Shown one piece after another: positions 43,552 to 52,876 of a stretch of 64,000 nt of DNA. The notes under the pieces are model-generated. The model did not search any database, was not told where the DNA came from, and worked only from the letters and a program-made list of their open reading frames with translations. The position numbers were made by a program, and so were the translations under genes. The DNA is from an uncultured Tateyamaria sp. (GTDB taxonomy: Bacteria > Pseudomonadota > Alphaproteobacteria > Rhodobacterales > Rhodobacteraceae): NCBI GenBank assembly GCA_947501275.1, contig CANMVD010000001.1, positions 1,797,251 through 1,861,250 on the forward strand, in the 5' to 3' direction. Every line of letters begins with the position of its first letter. Position 1 is the first letter of the stretch.

Positions 43552-44565
43552 TCAGCCATCAGCTATGAGTAGCTTGGAAACGTTGGGGTTAGTGAAGTCT
43601 GTCATCGATGAGATTGACCCTTGACCCGAAGGGAGCACATCATTCCTTGAGTAATTTGCAGGTATCCTGCCGACTAGCGATACAGTCTTTTTAAACCGCT
43701 CCGCTACTGCACACGCGGCTAACGCATGTGACTTGGTACCACAACAAAAGATGTCAACGCTGTACTCACGAGGAATCTTCTTGATCAACTTGATGTAGTT
43801 ATCTATCGCGTCATTAACAGAAAAAGCACTACTTTGAAGGACAAGGTTTTCCGCCACGCTATACTCTCGGCAAAGCCGCGCAACTGTAGCCTTCCGAACG
43901 TCCTCCAGCGCTGGAGACAAATTGGAGTTTGAATACATAACCGCAACGGCGTCGTAGCTACGAATCTCCAACAAGTCGAAAATAATCTGCTCGTCAGCGC
44001 CAATCGATACAATCAAAGCCTGCTTTTCAGATATCCCCCCTGTCCCAGGCGTGTGCCTTATCGGAAAGAAAGGTTCCCCAAGCCCTTGCGAATACCTGCT
44101 CCCCAAAATCTCTTCAGGGTAAACGCCCTCTAAGTAGCCCCAGTGACTTCGGCAGAAAGACTGGTCAACCAAAAGAAAACGATACAAGGTTTGAGCGATA
44201 GCCTTTGGAAGAGAGGTATAATCAACAAAACAAGAGACACCACGGGTATTCTCCGGAGTCTTAAAGAGCTTCTCAATTTCACTCTGCCAGCCAATCCGAT
44301 TTGTTGCCTCTGGAAGTTCTATAGGGACCACGTCGTCGAAGCAGACCTTTGCTTTGTCGTAAAAGTTCGACCTGATCTCTTCAGAAATACCATCGTTGCG
44401 AAATGAGAATATCAAGCACTTCCGACCAGTAACTTTTTCAGCGTCAATAAAGGTACGGCTTCGACTCTCCCAACCAATCACGAATACAGCAAGATCGACA
44501 TCAATTCTGGGCATGGAGCCCGTATCGAAAAGCGTCTCTTGAAACTCTTGTCCGTGAAAAATCAT
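43552..44565 (-). CDS. Unknown protein, third gene of the metallophosphoesterase-ATPase operon
   Basis: The 337-residue soluble protein has alternating strands and helices, suggesting a Rossmann-type alpha/beta fold. It has a VIGWESRSRT motif near residue 29 and a SCFVDYTSLPKAIAQTLYRF segment. No family is recognised and no nuclease motif is complete. The ATG at 44565 is preferred because GAGA lies before it and it starts one base after the ATPase stop; the frame is open back to 44601. As the last gene of a three-gene operon it may be an effector or regulator. Confidence 0.75.
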   Translation of the reverse strand: MIFHGQEFQETLFDTGSMPRIDVDLAVFVIGWESRSRTFIDAEKVTGRKCLIFSFRNDGISEEIRSNFYDKAKVCFDDVVPIELPEATNRIGWQSEIEKLFKTPENTRGVSCFVDYTSLPKAIAQTLYRFLLVDQSFCRSHWGYLEGVYPEEILGSRYSQGLGEPFFPIRHTPGTGGISEKQALIVSIGADEQIIFDLLEIRSYDAVAVMYSNSNLSPALEDVRKATVARLCREYSVAENLVLQSSAFSVNDAIDNYIKLIKKIPREYSVDIFCCGTKSHALAACAVAERFKKTVSLVGRIPANYSRNDVLPSGQGSISSMTDFTNPNVSKLLIADG

Positions 44566-44566
44566 T

Positions 44567-46588
44567 CTATATCTCAAACTTTGTTTGGCGGGCGTCTTCA
44601 TCAGTCAGATGACTATGTTCATTTCCTGCCCACACAATCGGGTCAGTTGCCACACGGTCATCCAATAGTCTCGCCAATGCGAGTGAACGTAGGCTAACGA
44701 TCTCGTATGCACCCTTTGGCGAAATCCCTAACGACGGAGATAATCGCTTGTGGAGCCTAAATTCAATAAACCTCTCGTTCCCAACATCCTCTTGATCTTT
44801 CACAATCAAGAAGCCGTCCCGCTCAAGTCGTCTAATTGTCTTCTCAAAGCTCGGCTGCCTAGAGGAGGAGTCAACCGCATTGCAAGACACCCGAAACACA
44901 CCTCTTTCAGGTGTACGAACGGCCTTATCGTCATTTGTGTCTGTTTGAAGCAATTGCACGTATCTGCACAGCCCCGACATAAGGCGGAATAAATACGTGT
45001 CTGAAGTATTCTTCAGGTCATCTATGCTGGTAAGTGATTGCTGCGAAACTCGCTTCAGGACATCGTTCTGTGTAATGATGTTGAGCTTCGTACTAGCATT
45101 GAAAAACCTACGAATACTTCGCACTGCGGATCGAAGTGGCAAATCATTTGCCCCGCTTTTTCTAGAAAATTCATCAAAAAAGTCGGCCATCACATCGAGG
45201 AAATCACGAATATTACCGTCTGATGCCCACAGAACAAACCTCCCGCCAGCGTACACTGGCGCTCTATTACAGAGGCTACAGGCATAGACGTATGCCGCCG
45301 CCTCCTTTCGGTGCATTCGCTTCTTGAGCCTCTCAACGGAGCCTCGCTCAAGCGCAAGTTTTTCGATGGGAACACCACCAAACTCTGACGCTACAAATTC
45401 AACATATGGTGTACCTCCCCGCTCCATGCTGAACCTAGGTTGATCAGCTTTCTTAATGCTCTCAACAGTTCTATTTCGAAACTGCTCAACACTATTCTTA
45501 AATTCTTGAATCGATCTGCTATTGTAACCGCTGATGGCAGCCGCCACTAAAGAGTTATATGAATGGCTCCCAAACACAGACATCGACATATAGTCTGTTG
45601 GTTTGAGTTCCTTTGGCGATCTGTCTTCTAGAAACGTTCTCATTCTGAGTGTGGCGACATTCTCACAAAAGTCGGAAAACTCCGCATCTGTTAACTCGTC
45701 AATTGGAGCAACGTCGCGATCTGCATAATTGAGATATGTTTCGGGTAAAAATGTTTCACTAGTATTGTATTGCCCGCGAACATGAGCAATTATCCAACGA
45801 CTCACGCCTTCATTAGATTTGAGGTACGTGTTTAGCGCTACCTGTTGGGGCCTTGAGAGTGACTCGCAGTCATCTAGCAAAACCACAAAACCAAGATTTG
45901 ATCCATGTTCTAGGGATCGGCAGTGAACTGATGCGAGTACGTCTTCCTTAATTATCCGCAGCAGCATACCCGGAACAAAGGAGTCGATAACACTTTCAAC
46001 GGCGAGAATTTTATCAGAATCAAAGATGGCTGTAAACGCAGCACGAAGCGACCGCAACAATCTCCGAAGATCACCATAGTCCGTTACAACTTGCGCCTCC
46101 TTGGTTGAAACACTCTCAAAGAGTGCTGCGATTTCCGTGCAAGCTTTACGTTCCTTTTGACCAGAAAAATGAAGTAGGCCCTGTGCTTCGAGCGTCAGCA
46201 AGTCGGCGACAACGCTTTCAAGCAGGCTAATCTCAAAGTATGCACAGAACGTTTTATACTTCTTGATCTCAGCCAATTTTTTATCTGCTTTGCCTACACC
46301 AAGGGCATCTTGGACCATCTCAGTAATGAATTGAAAATTGTGGTTAAACTGCAAATAGGCTCCAAACCACCTAAATTTTTTCTGCTTGAACTGATCTCTT
46401 AGTATGGAGTTTCCAAGTATTTCCTTTGTATGAAGCGATCTAAGAAGCGTCGTCTTTCCACAACCGCGCGTTCCGTATACAAATGAAGGCTTCTTAGCAT
46501 CCATCAGCTTCTTCGCACGAGGATTGAGCCAGATTTTTGGATTGTTCTCCAATTCGAATTTTGTAGGTTGAAATGGGTTAATACTCAT
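44567..46588 (-). CDS. Large P-loop ATPase, STAND/ORC-like, coupled to a metallophosphoesterase
   Basis: The 673-residue protein has Walker A YGTRGCGKTTLLR at residues 38-50 and a Walker B-like GFVVLLDDCESL near 235. A sensor-like IIAHVRGQ follows. The C-terminal half is helical and includes winged-helix-like segments (FEKTIRRLERDGFLIV). The layout resembles AAA or STAND ATPases that sense a ligand or bind DNA. The ATG at 46588 (MSINPF) is set by its four-base ATGA overlap with the phosphoesterase stop. The upstream in-frame ATG at 46618 would overlap more. Confidence 0.8.
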   Translation of the reverse strand: MSINPFQPTKFELENNPKIWLNPRAKKLMDAKKPSFVYGTRGCGKTTLLRSLHTKEILGNSILRDQFKQKKFRWFGAYLQFNHNFQFITEMVQDALGVGKADKKLAEIKKYKTFCAYFEISLLESVVADLLTLEAQGLLHFSGQKERKACTEIAALFESVSTKEAQVVTDYGDLRRLLRSLRAAFTAIFDSDKILAVESVIDSFVPGMLLRIIKEDVLASVHCRSLEHGSNLGFVVLLDDCESLSRPQQVALNTYLKSNEGVSRWIIAHVRGQYNTSETFLPETYLNYADRDVAPIDELTDAEFSDFCENVATLRMRTFLEDRSPKELKPTDYMSMSVFGSHSYNSLVAAAISGYNSRSIQEFKNSVEQFRNRTVESIKKADQPRFSMERGGTPYVEFVASEFGGVPIEKLALERGSVERLKKRMHRKEAAAYVYACSLCNRAPVYAGGRFVLWASDGNIRDFLDVMADFFDEFSRKSGANDLPLRSAVRSIRRFFNASTKLNIITQNDVLKRVSQQSLTSIDDLKNTSDTYLFRLMSGLCRYVQLLQTDTNDDKAVRTPERGVFRVSCNAVDSSSRQPSFEKTIRRLERDGFLIVKDQEDVGNERFIEFRLHKRLSPSLGISPKGAYEIVSLRSLALARLLDDRVATDPIVWAGNEHSHLTDEDARQTKFEI

Positions 46589-47943
46589 GCTGCATCCCCC
46601 AAAGTACTTATGCGCCACCTGTGACGCGGAAGGCCAAGGTTCTTTATCTCAATCAACCCCGCGCAGAATATTGCCATAAGTGCGTTTTCCAGTTCATCTT
46701 CTTCGAAATGGGATAACGACTGAACGATCTCTGGAAACGTTCTTGTATTATTTCTTAGATGCTCCCACAGCTTGATCATCTTGCTGGTCAATAAAACTTC
46801 ATTGCGCCCGACTAATGGTATAAAGCGCGTGTCTTGATCAGAGAAATTTCCCACAAATCCAGATGCATTTAGGCGGTAGAGCGTCACACGAATTAGAAAA
46901 ACGTCACCACTTTGATCGTGAAACAGAGCTACCTCATTGTAACCTTGCCATATTGGTGGAGCTGAGATCGTGATAATAGCATTACTTCGAATATTGCCGA
47001 AACGTTCGGAAGGTCGTTCAATCACTTCAATCGGATCATCATGTATATGACCATGGAGGTAGACATAGTTCTTGTTTGTATCCAATAGGGCCGATCTGAA
47101 GAATCCAGCATTTAACATTTCAGCGTATGGAGATATTCGTGGGATACGTTGGGGCAAGAGGTTGTGGTGCGCGCACATCAGAACTGTACCGCTTGAAGCT
47201 GCACTGGATGTTTGGATGACATTCGACATCGCTTCCTTCGAAACATAGGGAGTATCGAGGTGTCTATATCGCTGCTCTGACAGCGACTGTCCTGATGTTC
47301 GAGCGCCACCGAAATCTGGTGCCTCGCTACCTCCGTTTATTATGCTCTCTGAAAGGATGACGACAGGTTGTCGGGATCCACCTTCACTCTCCACGATGCT
47401 TTTTTCTATTTCTGGCGCTAATAGATGGAGCGATTGTGAACCTATGCTTGAGTTTACTAGGATAGTTGTAAGCGGTTCAGTGCTGGAGCCAGCCGCGAAG
47501 AGATCGAAAGTACAAGCACCTTCTACAGGAGGTGACGCCCAGTCGAGGTTTTCAGCAGCTTCCCTGAAGTGTGCGAACTTTCCAAGGGTTCCAAATTCCT
47601 TTGCGTCATCCCGACTAACGTCATGATTCCCTGGAACGACGAAGATTTTCGGTCTCGGCACCGATCCTGCATCTTGCAGTAGGGTGTCCATTATCTTCAT
47701 AGCGGGGGCAATATACTCCTTTTTACCATAGCTGGTCAGATCACCCATCAGAAAGACCGCATCTATCGTCCCAGAATTTGCAGTCTTGTTAATGCCCTTT
47801 AGGACTTCTGACAAACGACTGTGTTTCAAGTCCTGAATGATTTCGTCCGAGAACTCACTGTCTTTCTCATCGACATCAATTTCGGAAGCTGCCCACTCAG
47901 GCAAATGGATGTCACCAATCTGCAGTATTCTCGTCGTCTTCAT
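46585..47943 (-). CDS. Calcineurin-like metallophosphoesterase with C-terminal winged helix
   Basis: The 452-residue protein has all metallophosphoesterase motifs in order: GDIHL near residue 10 (Asp, His), MGDLTSYG, VPGNHD, MCAHHN and HGHIHD. The catalytic two-metal centre is therefore intact. The last 80 or so residues look like a winged helix (TFPEIVQSLSHFEEDELENA). Nuclease, phosphatase and cyclic-nucleotide phosphodiesterase activities all occur in this fold. It is the first gene of the three-gene operon with the ATPase. Confidence 0.85.
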   Translation of the reverse strand: MKTTRILQIGDIHLPEWAASEIDVDEKDSEFSDEIIQDLKHSRLSEVLKGINKTANSGTIDAVFLMGDLTSYGKKEYIAPAMKIMDTLLQDAGSVPRPKIFVVPGNHDVSRDDAKEFGTLGKFAHFREAAENLDWASPPVEGACTFDLFAAGSSTEPLTTILVNSSIGSQSLHLLAPEIEKSIVESEGGSRQPVVILSESIINGGSEAPDFGGARTSGQSLSEQRYRHLDTPYVSKEAMSNVIQTSSAASSGTVLMCAHHNLLPQRIPRISPYAEMLNAGFFRSALLDTNKNYVYLHGHIHDDPIEVIERPSERFGNIRSNAIITISAPPIWQGYNEVALFHDQSGDVFLIRVTLYRLNASGFVGNFSDQDTRFIPLVGRNEVLLTSKMIKLWEHLRNNTRTFPEIVQSLSHFEEDELENALMAIFCAGLIEIKNLGLPRHRWRISTLGDAA

Positions 47944-48541
47944 GAAGTCTCTTTACCTAAGTACTTTCCGCTACCTTCGGATGCACTGGCAGATAAAGCA
48001 AGACACGCACTGAGCCAGATGTAATGCTCATTCAGAGACATCTTCTAAGAACCGGCTTTAGTGTTACCGGAAGGTCCTTGCTAAACTTGCGGCAGATAGT
48101 CTAGCAACCGCTGACCTTAAGGCTCTGGTCGTGGCGCGACGAGATGTCCAAAATAAGGATGGCGTGTTGGTTTTGTTGCGGTAACGAGAAACCGACCTTT
48201 AGGACACACATCTTAACCTTAGAGAAGGGCGCACTTGTTCCGCGATCTTTGAGTTCGACCACGTTCAGGTTATCCGTGTGCAGCGAATGGCCTGTGTGGA
48301 TGGCTCCTGCATAGCAAGACATTTTTTGAGTTGATATGAGCACCTGTCAGATGCAGTCGTGTGTCCGGCCTGTTTGCGCAGCGCACACGGCTGCTGGCCC
48401 TGATGGTTTCCGCTGACCAAGTCCCAAACCGCTTCGCGGACAACGACGTGTCCCTGACATTCGACGGGGTGTCTCGGTTGGCGGGCTGACATTGCTCCAT
48501 CATCTCAATTGTCTTGCGTCTCTGGTGTTCCTTTTGTGAGT
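47944..48541. other. Intergenic region before the IS110 element
   Basis: The first part holds the promoter of the phosphoesterase operon. Frames of 75-80 codons on the minus strand between 48101 and 48503 have no ribosome-binding site or recognised similarity and look like decayed sequence. The IS end probably lies somewhere in the last 200 bp, but it could not be placed. Confidence 0.35.
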
Positions 48542-49561
48542 TTATGCTGTGTGAGGCTGATACCTTTCGTTGCGCGTCAACACTGCCCAGATGATGCGGG
48601 CCGTTTTGTTAGCCATGGCGACTGTGGCTACACGCGGCGATTTGCGCTCTCGCAGGGACATTGCCCATGGATCGACGCGGTCGGGGTTCACCTTCATTTG
48701 GTTCAATCGGGCGGTCATGCCGGTGACAAGCAGACGCCTGAGGTATCGATCTCCCATTTTCGAGATGCGCCCGAGACGTTCCTTGCCGCCACTTGACCGG
48801 TTGATCGGTGTCAGCCCTAGCCAGGCGGCAAACTCGCGACCATTGCGGAACTGATGCCCATCGCCTGCGGTCGCGACGATGGCTGAAGCGGTCACCGGGC
48901 CGACTCCAGGAATGGTTCGCAACAACATAACTTTTGGGTCTCTACGACCTTCAAGCAGAATGCGTTTATCGTACCAGAGAATGCGCAAGTGCAGAGTAAC
49001 CATCTGGTTGCACAGGTTCGTCAAAACTTCGATGGCGACTTCCGGAATGCTCGGACGATTTCCGTCCAGTACCGCCTTTGCAAACTTCACGGCGCTCCCG
49101 ATCCCCTGGGCAATCACGACACCAAATTCCCCCAGCAGGCCGCGCAGCATATTGCTGAGCTGGGTCCTTTGCCGCACAACCATATCGCGCGCACGGTGGA
49201 GGAACAGGACGGCCTGCTGTCCCTCGGTTTTGATTGCGACAAAGCGCATCGTGGGACGCGTTACGGCCTCGCAGATCGCCTCTGCGTCGATGGCGTCCGA
49301 CTTGCCGCGTTTGACATGGGCTTTCACGTACATCGCTGGCATCAGCCGGACTTCATGGCCCTGCTTCTGGAATTGCCGCGCCCAGTGGTGGCTGGATCCG
49401 CAGGCCTCCATGCCAATGAGACATGGTTCAAGGGTCTCGAAGAATTGCAAAAGCTGCGCACGCCTAAGTGACCTGTTAAAAGCAACGGTCCCATCCGCTG
49501 TGATCCCGTGCACCTGAAAGATGTTCTTGGCCAGATCTAGGCCGACTGTTGTAACCTGCAT
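48542..49561 (-). CDS. IS110-family transposase
   Basis: The 339-residue DEDD-type transposase has the N-terminal RuvC-like domain with GLDLAKNIFQVHG at residues 7-19 and MEACGSSHHWAR. The C-terminal transposase_20 domain has LRTIPGVGPVTASAIVA and FAAWLGLTPINRSSGGK, including the conserved Ser. The gene looks intact. The ATG at 49561 (MQVTTVGLDL) is chosen; the frame continues upstream through the non-coding end of the IS. Confidence 0.92.
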   Translation of the reverse strand: MQVTTVGLDLAKNIFQVHGITADGTVAFNRSLRRAQLLQFFETLEPCLIGMEACGSSHHWARQFQKQGHEVRLMPAMYVKAHVKRGKSDAIDAEAICEAVTRPTMRFVAIKTEGQQAVLFLHRARDMVVRQRTQLSNMLRGLLGEFGVVIAQGIGSAVKFAKAVLDGNRPSIPEVAIEVLTNLCNQMVTLHLRILWYDKRILLEGRRDPKVMLLRTIPGVGPVTASAIVATAGDGHQFRNGREFAAWLGLTPINRSSGGKERLGRISKMGDRYLRRLLVTGMTARLNQMKVNPDRVDPWAMSLRERKSPRVATVAMANKTARIIWAVLTRNERYQPHTA

Positions 49562-49846
49562 TGGGTGGCTCCTTTCCTCGCAGTGATAGACAACTGCAGT
49601 ATGGCGCATTGCGACGCCGAGGGAGCAGGAGCCATCCACCCCATCCGATTCGACGGGCTGCACCGCAGCATCGTTGGTAGCCGCTGGATGTCTCCTTTGG
49701 GCCGTCCATGTCGGCATCGAACGATTCAGTCGGGCTATATTCTGCGGTCGATCTAACGGCGGCTGAGAGCCCGAAGTGTCGAATGCTGCGCAGCGCACGA
49801 ACGTCCGAAATGGCAGTTCATTTAGGCAAGCCCATGAGCCAACTGA
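49562..49846 (-). ncRNA. Candidate IS110 bridge RNA region upstream of the transposase
   Basis: On the transposase strand this flank can fold: TGGCTCCT (49566-49573) pairs with AGGAGCCA (49627-49634), with GGG/CCC extending it past a small bulge, and a long internal loop between. IS110-group elements encode a bridge RNA in this end. The exact transcript ends are unknown. Confidence 0.4.
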
Positions 49847-50575
49847 TCACAGCAGTCCCATTTCTTCGGCCCACTCAGTAACCACTTCAATATGCCCTAG
49901 GTGCGGGAGTTCTGCCGCTTTTCTGGCAGCAAGGTAATGTTGAATTGTTCCCGAAGCTCCTTCTGCATCCTCTCTTGCAATTTGGATGCAAGTCCTAACG
50001 ATCGACTGGGGCGTCTCGAACCAAAGCGATTTCTTAGGAGCGAGCTGATCGGCGATATCCGTGTCTCCCGCAATACCGTCGTAGCTGTCGAATGACGCCA
50101 AGGATTCTAGAACGTCGTCGATGTGGGGAGTAAGCATGTCGAGATTGGCCGCGACTTTGCTGAGGCCCAAGTAATTCTCTGGAAAACAACCTCTAACTGC
50201 GCACAGCGCATCGGTGACCCATTTGGGTTCGGTCACATTTCTTCGATACAGCTCAGCTTCAGGCACATAGCAGCCCGCGTGGATGTAAAACTTGCCGTGA
50301 TCGATTGAATAGGCGCCAACGCTGAATATCGACACTTGGTGGATCAGGCCGTTGCCGAGCCTTCTATTGAAACCGTTTCGTCGTTTCTTGAAACCAAGTG
50401 GTTTTAGCCTTTGACTCATGAATACAGAAATTGTCTTGGCATCTTCAGAGAAAGACGTTGTTCTGGTTGATTGGGTCACGGCCTCATCCGATACCTTGCT
50501 GTTGATTGAACTTAGTTTAGCGCTCGGTGCTTGAACGCGCACCCTGCATCTGTGGCAGAGCGCAAAAGCGGACAT
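49847..50575 (-). CDS. DUF4304-domain protein
   Basis: The protein of up to 242 residues contains a DUF4304-type region beginning at LKPLGFKKRRNGFNRR and running through HQVSIFSVGAY and FYIHAGCYVPEAE. DUF4304 proteins have no established role. The start is unclear: an internal ATG at 50419 would begin right at the domain, and the frame is open to 50575. The longer form is given because the domain usually has a preceding helix (VSDEAVTQS...). It is probably cargo. Confidence 0.6.
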   Translation of the reverse strand: MSAFALCHRCRVRVQAPSAKLSSINSKVSDEAVTQSTRTTSFSEDAKTISVFMSQRLKPLGFKKRRNGFNRRLGNGLIHQVSIFSVGAYSIDHGKFYIHAGCYVPEAELYRRNVTEPKWVTDALCAVRGCFPENYLGLSKVAANLDMLTPHIDDVLESLASFDSYDGIAGDTDIADQLAPKKSLWFETPQSIVRTCIQIAREDAEGASGTIQHYLAARKAAELPHLGHIEVVTEWAEEMGLL

Positions 50576-51084
50576 TCAAGCGGCGGTCTTTAGCGGCAGC
50601 AATGTCCCGCGATGTGTGAGTTCACCGACTGACGGATTTTGCACCCGCGGCGAATGTCTCCTCTGACGGGCCGCAGCGCAGCGACGGGAGAGCAGGATGA
50701 ATGTCTCTTATGGGCCGTCCTCGCCGTCGCTTCCCAAGCACCACATCCAGAAGCTGCGCTGACTCCGATAGCGGCGATGAGCCCAGACTTCCCGAGTTCT
50801 GCACTCCGGCCCAAAGGCAGCGATGCGCAGAAAGCGGACTTTGCAGAATTCAGCAAAGTTTAGCTGCCGTTGCACAGGATGTTCGAATGCTGCGTATGCA
50901 GTCCACATTGTTGACGCTCGTTGAGACGGCTTGAAATTTCTTGGCTGACGGACGGCGACGCGACTGGCACCATGCGCGTCGTTTAGGGTCGGGTGCGGAG
51001 AAACCAACCGCATCCCGCCCGACTCACATTGCAACAAAATGTGATCTATGTTGTTCTCTTCTGGCAGTGAGGAATCAGCAATAA
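50576..51084. other. Long spacer upstream of the small partner/ParA-like pair
   Basis: The 509-bp region shows no supported gene. A GC-rich hairpin can form around 50988-51022 (GTCGGGTGCGG pairing with CCGCATCCCGCCCGAC, with a bulge). The pattern of short, fragmentary frames is that of decayed or regulatory DNA. Confidence 0.35.
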
Positions 51085-51618
51085 ATGCCTTTAAATCTAC
51101 CATTTATGCCAACTCGGACGGTTATTTGCCCCGACGGGTCGCGGCACGTAATACAAAATAATATCGAAAGCTATTTTCCTCTTTCAGTTTCGGAAAACAG
51201 CACCAAAGTCGACGCGGAATTGAAGATTCCTGATACGGTAGAAGCTAAGGCCGCTACCGAAATGAAGAACGCAATCAAAAGCGTGATGGTTTCTATCGAC
51301 AAAAACAATGGCTCTTTGGTCCTAGAACAAAGAGCCGCATATACGGCCTATGCCTCCAACCCTTGCGGTTCGCTTGATTGGTACAAGAAACAATTGGAAG
51401 AAATTTCGATGCGCCGCCAAAGACTCCAAGAGCAGGAAAACATGCTAGGCGCACTTGTAACCTTGGCCCAGACGCCGGGGGTTGAAATAAATGAAATGGT
51501 CGGTCTGCTTCGCCGTTTAGTAGTCAACATGACGCCGGAAGCCGCCTCCATCATTACGGTGAACGAGATGGATCATTCGGAGGAAACTGCCCGAGAGATG
51601 ATCGAGGGGAGTGACTGA
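51085..51618 (+). CDS. Small partner protein of the ParA-like ATPase
   Basis: The 177-residue soluble protein starts MPLNLPFMPTRTVICPDGS and has a beta-rich start and two long helices (about residues 85-150) with acidic ends. No family is recognised. It ends one base before the ATPase ATG at 51620 with the GGGGAG ribosome-binding site inside its 3' end, so the two are a coupled pair. It could be a regulator, sensor or DNA-binding partner of that ATPase. Confidence 0.75.
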   Translation: MPLNLPFMPTRTVICPDGSRHVIQNNIESYFPLSVSENSTKVDAELKIPDTVEAKAATEMKNAIKSVMVSIDKNNGSLVLEQRAAYTAYASNPCGSLDWYKKQLEEISMRRQRLQEQENMLGALVTLAQTPGVEINEMVGLLRRLVVNMTPEAASIITVNEMDHSEETAREMIEGSD

Positions 51619-51619
51619 C

Positions 51620-52876
51620 ATGGTCCAAGTTATTTGTATGGCCAGCTCTAAAGGTGGATCAGGCAAAACAACCATAACCGCGACGATCGGTACGTTCTTG
51701 GCCCGGTCGGGGCGAAAAGTTCTCCTCATTGACTGCGACGAAGGAACTCACGGCCTTACACTTATGTACCTTGACGAAGTTAATAGTCATCGCAAGCGCT
51801 CTGTGACTTTGCCTCGCGGGACGTTTGATGTTTCTGGCGATGTCGACCTTGAAGAACTTGGTACTTCAACCGTTCGGATCGAGGGCAATCTATGTCTGCT
51901 TCCCGCACGTTACGTATTTACCGACGTGGACGTTTTTCCAGTTGGCAAAGAACTTCAGAACACCCTGAGAGTTATCATCAATTACCATCGAGATGACTTT
52001 GATTTCATTCTGCTTGACGCACAAGCTGGCATTAGCCCTGCCTCAAAGGCGGCTATGTCACCTGAAAATTCCGATCTAGTTATTCTGGCTAGTGAATACG
52101 ACCCAATGTCGAATGCAGGTATAGAGCGCCTAAAAGCAAGACTGCCGAACGAACTGGACGTTGGAAGAACATGGATTCTTTTAAACAAACTTCTTCCTGA
52201 GTTTGTTTCCAAATTCTCCGAGTTTTTGTCTGTAGCGCGCTATCTGCCGCCCATACCCTGGACGGCGGATGTGGTTCGAGCCTATTCTAGGCGGCGATTG
52301 GCCTTGGACTTTGAAAATGGCAACCAGTTTACACTGGCAATATTAGCAGTGCTTCGAGAACTCCTGGGTTCACAAGACCGGGAGAAATTGGACGAATGGA
52401 TCGAGACGCAGACTCAGAGACTTCGTGAACCGATTCAAGAGCAGCTCGAAGATGCTGAAAGAATGTTGGCTCAGATGCAAATGTTCACCAATGAAGAGTT
52501 CAAAGTTGAATCAAGCCTAACTTCAATTGTTCTTAGTCAGTTTACGGCAATTTTCAGTATAATTGCTGCGTTGTCAGCGACCTTCATTGGTTTTGCGGAA
52601 CTGACAGATGCTACAGGTATAATTGAGCTTCTTACTTCAAACAGAAATCTCTTGATTGCTGTAGGTGCTGGCGGTGTCGTCGCCCTTGTGACTTTCGTCA
52701 TGCAAGCTTTCCGACGGTCTGTTGTTGAGGCTCGAGAAAGGGTTAAGCGCAAGGCTGCAAGGCGATACAGCGAGGTCGATAAGCTCCAGAAACGCGTTGA
52801 TGAACTCAAGTCGCTGAAAAGTGCTGGGTTTGAAGATATTGTGGCGAAACAGACTAAGTTTGCTTCCTCTGAATGA
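51620..52876 (+). CDS. ParA/MinD-like ATPase fused to two transmembrane helices and coiled coil
   Basis: The 418-residue protein has a deviant Walker A SSKGGSGKTTIT at residues 9-20, then LLIDCDEG and FDFILLDAQAG, the ParA/MinD order. Beyond residue 270 a helical linker leads to two hydrophobic helices at about 303-330 and 344-364. A basic coiled coil (RRYSEVDKLQKRVDELKSL) closes it. Standard ParA proteins are soluble, so the membrane anchor is unusual. The GTG at 51611 is possible, but GGGGAG spacing favours the ATG at 51620. Confidence 0.8.
   Translation: MVQVICMASSKGGSGKTTITATIGTFLARSGRKVLLIDCDEGTHGLTLMYLDEVNSHRKRSVTLPRGTFDVSGDVDLEELGTSTVRIEGNLCLLPARYVFTDVDVFPVGKELQNTLRVIINYHRDDFDFILLDAQAGISPASKAAMSPENSDLVILASEYDPMSNAGIERLKARLPNELDVGRTWILLNKLLPEFVSKFSEFLSVARYLPPIPWTADVVRAYSRRRLALDFENGNQFTLAILAVLRELLGSQDREKLDEWIETQTQRLREPIQEQLEDAERMLAQMQMFTNEEFKVESSLTSIVLSQFTAIFSIIAALSATFIGFAELTDATGIIELLTSNRNLLIAVGAGGVVALVTFVMQAFRRSVVEARERVKRKAARRYSEVDKLQKRVDELKSLKSAGFEDIVAKQTKFASSE

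Larger units (their letters stand above)
48542..49846 (-). mobile_element. IS110-family insertion sequence (ends approximate)
   Basis: One DEDD transposase gene lies with a structured 285-bp flank on its 5' side. IS110 elements lack conventional inverted repeats, so the ends cannot be set from this sequence. Confidence 0.75.

Noticed and set aside
48101..48503. Small minus-strand frames before the IS110 element
   Set aside because: No ribosome-binding site or recognisable similarity; probably decayed sequence or IS end.
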